A stretch of 10,209 bases of DNA from Peptostreptococcaceae bacterium. GTDB taxonomy: Bacteria > Bacillota_A > Clostridia > Peptostreptococcales > Acidaminobacteraceae. Within the stretch, counting starts at the first letter, position 1. Each line of letters begins with the position of its first letter. The notes below the pieces were generated by a model that ran no database searches, was not told where the DNA came from, and was given only the letters and a program-made list of their open reading frames with translations. The translations under genes and the position numbers were made by a program. Location: NCBI GenBank assembly GCA_013619035.1, contig JABXKX010000006.1, positions 1 to 10,209 of the forward strand, in the 5' to 3' direction. Below, one piece after another: positions 6,236 to 10,209 of this stretch.

Positions 6236-7567
6236 ATGTTTAAAGATAAAAAAGTACTTGTAGTAGGTATGGCCCGATCGGGTATAGCTGCTGCTAAGTT
6301 ATTGATAAATGCAGGCGCCTTTGTGACGCTTAATGATTCTAAAAAACAAGAAGAGGTAGAAGGTATTGAAGGGATTATAAACAAAGCAACTTGTGATTTT
6401 GGTGGCAAACCCAGTCATTTGGATTACGATATAATGGTGCTGAGTCCTGGAGTGCCTACTGATTTGCCGTTTGTCATTGAAGCACAGGGTAAAATGACAG
6501 TATTAGGTGCCTTAGAAGTTGGATATAGGCTTTCTAAAGGGGTGTTCTATGGGATTACTGGTACAAATGGTAAAACCACAACCACCACATTGACTTATGA
6601 GATATTTAAAGCCGCTGGTACAGATGCTTATGCAGTTGGTAATATTGGAAATCCTTTGGCGTCTGTTGCTGATCAAACAACAGAAAAAAGTCAGTTGATT
6701 ACAGAAGTCAGCAGTTTTCAATTAGAGATGGTAGATACCTTTAATGTCCATATTGCAGCGATATTAAATTTAGCACCAGATCACTTAAACAGACATAAAA
6801 CGATGGAAAACTATGTGTCTGCAAAATGTAGAATTGCTGAAAATCAAACGGAAGAGGATTATTTAATTCTAAACTATGATGATCTGCCTACTAGAGAGTT
6901 AAAGATAGACAATCTTAAGTCAAAGGTTATCTACTTTAGCAAAACGAAATTAGATGGCGGATTCTATGTAGACAATGGTATGATTTATGCAGACTTTAAT
7001 GAGCGTATTCCTATTATGCCCGTTGAAGACATCAACGTTCCAGGACCTCATAATATTGAAAATGTATTGGCAGCAATAGCGATTAGTTATTTGGCAGGCA
7101 TCTCAATAGAAGATATCAGTTATGGTGTGAAAGGTTTTAAAGGCGTTGCGCATAGACTGGCCTATGTTGGAAAATATCATGATATGATATGTTACAATGA
7201 TTCTAAAGGTACCAATCCAGAATCGTCTATTGTAGCGGTGAAATCAATGGCAGTACCGACAGTCTTAATTGCTGGTGGTATGGATAAAGGCAGTGTATTT
7301 GATGAATTTGTTCAAACCTTTGATTCTCAAATCAAACATCTTATTTTATTAGGTGAAACAAAACAACTCTTAAAAGAAACAGCCATTAAATATGGTTATA
7401 ACAATATTACACTAGTAGAAAATATGGAAGAGGCAGTTGCTTTGGCTTTTGAACTAGGTAAAGCAGGTGAAGCGATACTTTTATCTCCAGCCTGTGCAAG
7501 TTGGGATATGTATCCAAGCTTTGAAGTGAGAGGTGAACATTTCAAATCATGTCTAAAGACGTTATAA
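6236..7567 (+). CDS. murD: UDP-N-acetylmuramoyl-L-alanine--D-glutamate ligase MurD
   Basis: MurD is the cytoplasmic ATP-dependent ligase that adds D-glutamate to UDP-MurNAc-L-Ala. The 443 residues are close to the family norm. The N-terminal nucleotide-binding fold reads VLVVGMARSG with LSPGVP near 69-74. The ATPase domain has the P-loop GITGTNGKT at 106-114, EVSSFQLE at about 157-164 and LNLAPDHLNRHKTMENY at about 177-193, with Lys197 the likely carbamylated lysine. The C-terminal domain has GPHNIENVLAA, CYNDSKGTNPES, LIAGGMDKGS and LLSPACASWDMY, a MurD signature. Ala309 stands where many MurD proteins have Glu in HRLE or HRFE, a small deviation. The start is set by AAGGAG at 6225-6230, overlapping the mraY stop. 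The 3' end overlaps ftsW by 19 nt. Confidence 0.97.
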   Translation: MFKDKKVLVVGMARSGIAAAKLLINAGAFVTLNDSKKQEEVEGIEGIINKATCDFGGKPSHLDYDIMVLSPGVPTDLPFVIEAQGKMTVLGALEVGYRLSKGVFYGITGTNGKTTTTTLTYEIFKAAGTDAYAVGNIGNPLASVADQTTEKSQLITEVSSFQLEMVDTFNVHIAAILNLAPDHLNRHKTMENYVSAKCRIAENQTEEDYLILNYDDLPTRELKIDNLKSKVIYFSKTKLDGGFYVDNGMIYADFNERIPIMPVEDINVPGPHNIENVLAAIAISYLAGISIEDISYGVKGFKGVAHRLAYVGKYHDMICYNDSKGTNPESSIVAVKSMAVPTVLIAGGMDKGSVFDEFVQTFDSQIKHLILLGETKQLLKETAIKYGYNNITLVENMEEAVALAFELGKAGEAILLSPACASWDMYPSFEVRGEHFKSCLKTL

Positions 7568-8661
7568 AAAAAAGAAATACCATTGATTATGCATTGTTAC
7601 TCATAACAATTGCCATTACATTTTTTGGTATCTATATGGTTTTAAGCGCAACATTCTATAGTAACATTTTTGATGAATCCAATAATCCGTTAAATAGTTT
7701 TTTATCTGATTTTAAAAAATTGTTTATTGCCATAGGTTTTATGATTGTTGCTATATTCTTCAAATTTAAGTATATCAAAAAACTATCACCCTTTATTATG
7801 TTAGGTTCTATTGTGATGTTAATCTTAACACTTGCAATCGGTCCTAATATTAATGGTTCTAATAGATGGCTTATGTTTGGTACCTTTTCTTTTGCAACTG
7901 CTGAGTTTGCTAAATTGGCAGCGATATTGTATTTTGCAAGAGTGTTGGAAGATATGAAAAAAAATGATACTGAATATCAACGATCTTGGATCAACATCTT
8001 AATCTTTGGCGGTATGTCAGTTGTTCTCATTTTTATTCAACCGGATTTAAGTACCAGCTTTATATATAGTTTGATTTTAGTCACGATGTTAATTGTGGCA
8101 GGTGCTAAATTCAAACATTTGGTGATGGTTATCTTAATCGGCAGTATGCTTCTTGTTGCAGCAATTGCAGCACAACCATATAGAATGCAAAGAGTGATGG
8201 GACTGTTAACCGAAGATACCGACTTTGAAGGCAATAATGCCCAAGTCAATCAGTCGCTTTTATCCATTGCCGAAGGCAATATATTTGGTGTAGGTGCCGG
8301 AAAAGCAGTACAGACAAAATATGCAATGTCTCAAGCTGAAAGTGATTTTATATTCGCAACTGTAGCTGAAACGACAGGCTTCTTTGGCTGTGTTTTACTG
8401 GTTACAGGTTATGCTTTTATGCTATGGCGGATATTTAGAGCTGCTCTAATTACAGAGTCGAGATATGCATCATTGGTTATAACAGGTGTCGGGACTATGA
8501 TTGGATTTCAAGCATTGATTCATATGTTGGTTAATATTAAAGTGATTCCGGTAACCGGTGTCACGTTACCACTCGTGAGTTCGGGCGGTACGTCCATTTT
8601 AATTTTATTAACAAGCGTAGGATTGGTTCTAAATTTAACCTCTCATCCAGAGGGCATATAG
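7549..8661 (+). CDS. ftsW: SEDS-family peptidoglycan glycosyltransferase FtsW/SpoVE
   Basis: A SEDS glycosyltransferase that polymerises lipid II into glycan strands with its partner class B PBP, here encoded four genes upstream. The 370 residues contain about ten hydrophobic segments. Family motifs include NGSNRWLMFG (about 102-111), QPDLSTS (164-170), NQSLLSIAEGNIFGVGAGK (about 234-252), ESDFIFA with Asp266 at the position of the essential SEDS aspartate, and TGVTLPLVSSGGTS (336-349). Placement between murD and murG favours FtsW/SpoVE over RodA. Departures from consensus are FATAE for FQPSE (115-119), ESD for HTD or HND, and AETTG for GEELG. The ATG overlaps murD by 19 nt. The only nearby Shine-Dalgarno-like sequence (GAGAGGTG, 7528-7535) is about 13 nt away, so initiation may depend on ribosomes arriving from murD. 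Confidence 0.94.
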   Translation: MSKDVIKKRNTIDYALLLITIAITFFGIYMVLSATFYSNIFDESNNPLNSFLSDFKKLFIAIGFMIVAIFFKFKYIKKLSPFIMLGSIVMLILTLAIGPNINGSNRWLMFGTFSFATAEFAKLAAILYFARVLEDMKKNDTEYQRSWINILIFGGMSVVLIFIQPDLSTSFIYSLILVTMLIVAGAKFKHLVMVILIGSMLLVAAIAAQPYRMQRVMGLLTEDTDFEGNNAQVNQSLLSIAEGNIFGVGAGKAVQTKYAMSQAESDFIFATVAETTGFFGCVLLVTGYAFMLWRIFRAALITESRYASLVITGVGTMIGFQALIHMLVNIKVIPVTGVTLPLVSSGGTSILILLTSVGLVLNLTSHPEGI

Positions 8662-8672
8662 ATAGGAGTCAT

Positions 8673-9770
8673 ATGAAAATATTAATTACCGGTGGTGGTA
8701 CAGGTGGTCATGTCTATCCAGCGATTACAATAGCAGATGAATTAAAGAAAAAATATAAAAATGCAACTATTTTATTTGTAGGAACAAACCGAGGATTAGA
8801 AGCAGATGTTGTTCCAAAAGCAGGTTATGATTTTAAAGCCATTTCAGTAAAAGGATTTAGAAGAAAACTGTCTTTGGATACATTAAAGACTTTTGTTGTT
8901 ATGTTTAAAGGCTTTTTCCAAGCAGGGAAAATTATTCGCCAATTTAAGCCAGATATCATTATTGGAACCGGTGGTTATGTTTCTGGTCCGGTTATGATGC
9001 AAGGTGTTCTAAAAGGTGTGAAAACCATCGTTCATGAACAAAACGCCATTCCAGGTGTGACGGTTAAAATTTTAAGTGCTTTTGTGAATAAAGTTTTGTT
9101 AAGCTATGAAGAAAGTGAAAGCTTTTTTAAAAAGAAGAAACGTTTGCTTGTAACGGGGAATCCTGTTAGAGACGGCTTTGCTAATTTAAACAAAGAAAAA
9201 TGTAGAAAAAAACTAAATATTACAAAACCGTGTATTCTTTCAGTTGGTGGTAGTGGTGGTGCAAAATGTATCAATGACTCTGCATTGGATTTAATAGAAA
9301 AGTACAATGGTAAAGAAGTTCAAATCCTGCATGTAACTGGTAAAAGTTATTATGATACATTTATGAAGACCATAGAAGAACGTGGTATTACTTTAGAAGA
9401 TAATATTATGATTTTAAAATATGTCTATAACATGCCAGAACATATGAAAGCAGCTGACTTGATGATGAGTCGAGCTGGAGCGCTTAGTTTGTCAGAAATT
9501 GCTATGGTAGGGATTCCGTCTATTTTAATCCCGTCACCTAATGTGGCTCATAATCATCAAGAACACAATGCAAAAGTATATGAGAAACATGGGGCATCTA
9601 TCATGGTAAAAGAAAGTGATATTGAAGAAAATACCATCTATAGAATTGTAGATCAGCATTTATTCCAAGAGGAACACCTAAAAATCATGACAGCAAATGC
9701 AAAGCAATTGGCTAGACCAGATGCGACCCGAAAGATAGTAGAGGCTGTTAGTGAATTAATGAAAGGATAG
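8673..9770 (+). CDS. murG: UDP-N-acetylglucosamine--lipid I N-acetylglucosaminyltransferase MurG
   Basis: MurG is a peripheral membrane GT28 glycosyltransferase that adds GlcNAc from UDP-GlcNAc to lipid I on the cytoplasmic face, making lipid II. The 365 residues match the family. The N-terminal domain has the glycine-rich loop TGGGTGGHVYPA (GGGTGGH at 7-13), IIGTGGYVSGPV and HEQNAIPG from residue 121. The C-terminal domain has TGNPVR, VGGSGGA at about 191-197, SRAGALSLSE at 266-275 with the nucleotide-sugar-binding Glu275, and HNHQEHNA with Gln296-Glu297. The loop GGSGGA has Gly where most MurG proteins have Gln (GGSQGA). The start follows AGGAG at 8664-8668 with 4-nt spacing, 11 nt after ftsW. 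ftsQ follows after 2 nt, with no murB or murC between them. Confidence 0.97.
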   Translation: MKILITGGGTGGHVYPAITIADELKKKYKNATILFVGTNRGLEADVVPKAGYDFKAISVKGFRRKLSLDTLKTFVVMFKGFFQAGKIIRQFKPDIIIGTGGYVSGPVMMQGVLKGVKTIVHEQNAIPGVTVKILSAFVNKVLLSYEESESFFKKKKRLLVTGNPVRDGFANLNKEKCRKKLNITKPCILSVGGSGGAKCINDSALDLIEKYNGKEVQILHVTGKSYYDTFMKTIEERGITLEDNIMILKYVYNMPEHMKAADLMMSRAGALSLSEIAMVGIPSILIPSPNVAHNHQEHNAKVYEKHGASIMVKESDIEENTIYRIVDQHLFQEEHLKIMTANAKQLARPDATRKIVEAVSELMKG

Positions 9771-9772
9771 TT

Positions 9773-10209
9773 ATGAAAAAGAAACGTCATCTATTTCGTA
9801 ATTTCATCGTATTGGTTTTGTTAGGTTTACTGGGTTACTTAGGGTATTATATTTATAATGAGTCAGATGTGTTCATTATCAAGAACGTAGAAATAATGGG
9901 TAATATTATGATTTCTGAGTCCGATATTGAAAAATTTATCGTAGATGATAACTTACATTATTTCAAAAGTAACCAATATGATCTTAAAGAAAGATTAGAA
10001 ACTTATCCAAAAATAAAAGATTGTGCTATTACCAAAGTGTTTCCGGATGGTTTAAATATTATCATCACTGAAAGGCTTCCGATTGTAGCGATACATTATT
10101 CAGAACAATATTTATTAGTGGATGAAGATTTATATGTTGTAGAAGTCGCTAATGATCCTAGAAGTTTTTATGTGATAAATGGGTATAGCTTTGATGACTT
10201 TAATATTGG
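9773..10209 (+). CDS. ftsQ: Cell division protein FtsQ/DivIB (partial, 3' end outside window)
   Basis: FtsQ/DivIB is a bitopic division protein that forms a complex with FtsL and DivIC and scaffolds the septal FtsW-PBP synthase. The frame stays open from the ATG at 9773 to the window edge, giving 145 residues without a stop. It has a short basic cytoplasmic start (MKKKRH), one hydrophobic segment at about 10-28, then a POTRA-like domain at about 32-101 beginning FIIKNVEIMGN and ending with KVFPDGLNIIITERLP, the characteristic FtsQ pattern. The start of the following beta domain (LLVDEDLYVV) is present. Full family members have about 230-290 residues, so roughly half is missing. The start is supported by AAAGGA at 9762-9767, overlapping the murG end. 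Position directly after murG agrees with the call. Confidence 0.92.
   Translation, partial: MKKKRHLFRNFIVLVLLGLLGYLGYYIYNESDVFIIKNVEIMGNIMISESDIEKFIVDDNLHYFKSNQYDLKERLETYPKIKDCAITKVFPDGLNIIITERLPIVAIHYSEQYLLVDEDLYVVEVANDPRSFYVINGYSFDDFNI

Noticed and set aside
1..10209. Mobile elements, CRISPR arrays, tRNA or rRNA genes, riboswitches or defence genes
   Set aside because: Coding sequences fill nearly the whole window in conserved dcw order; no terminal repeats, transposase motifs, repeat-spacer pattern or structured RNA signature was found.

Overview
The window is an almost uninterrupted piece of a bacterial dcw (division and cell wall) cluster, with every gene on the + strand. Low GC content, GGAGG-type ribosome binding sites, a class B penicillin-binding protein with a C-terminal PASTA domain, a CxC...CxC RsmH tail and the gene order together point to a Gram-positive Bacillota, most likely class Clostridia. 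The genus cannot be read from the sequence.

Layout: mraZ (5' end cut off by the window) - rsmH - ftsL-like - class B PBP (FtsI/SpoVD type) - murF - mraY - murD - ftsW/spoVE - murG - ftsQ/divIB (3' end cut off). Gaps are mostly 2 to 11 nt, and two pairs overlap (murF/mraY by 14 nt, murD/ftsW by 19 nt). Only two gaps are longer: 45 nt between ftsL and the PBP gene, which holds a strong intrinsic-terminator-like hairpin, and 58 nt between the PBP gene and murF, which holds an extended -10 promoter-like sequence. A second promoter-like sequence lies inside the end of ftsL. The cluster may therefore be read as at least two or three transcription units: mraZ-rsmH-ftsL, the PBP gene, and murF through ftsQ.

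How the genes work together: MurF and MurD build the UDP-MurNAc-pentapeptide, MraY attaches it to undecaprenyl phosphate (lipid I), and MurG adds GlcNAc (lipid II). The SEDS glycosyltransferase FtsW and the class B PBP polymerise and cross-link the flipped precursor at the septum, in a complex with FtsL and FtsQ/DivIB. MraZ is the cluster's transcription factor and RsmH methylates 16S rRNA. murE, usually between the PBP gene and murF, is absent from its customary place.

No mobile element, CRISPR array, tRNA, rRNA, phage gene or sign of horizontal transfer was seen, and no stretch over 300 nt lacks a gene. This is essentially a housekeeping region. The points worth a second look are regulatory (internal terminator and promoters), the missing murE, and several motif substitutions. 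I found no convincing novel system. Three starts were chosen by ribosome binding site rather than longest reading frame: the PBP gene at 1863, murF at 3883 and mraY at the TTG at 5255.
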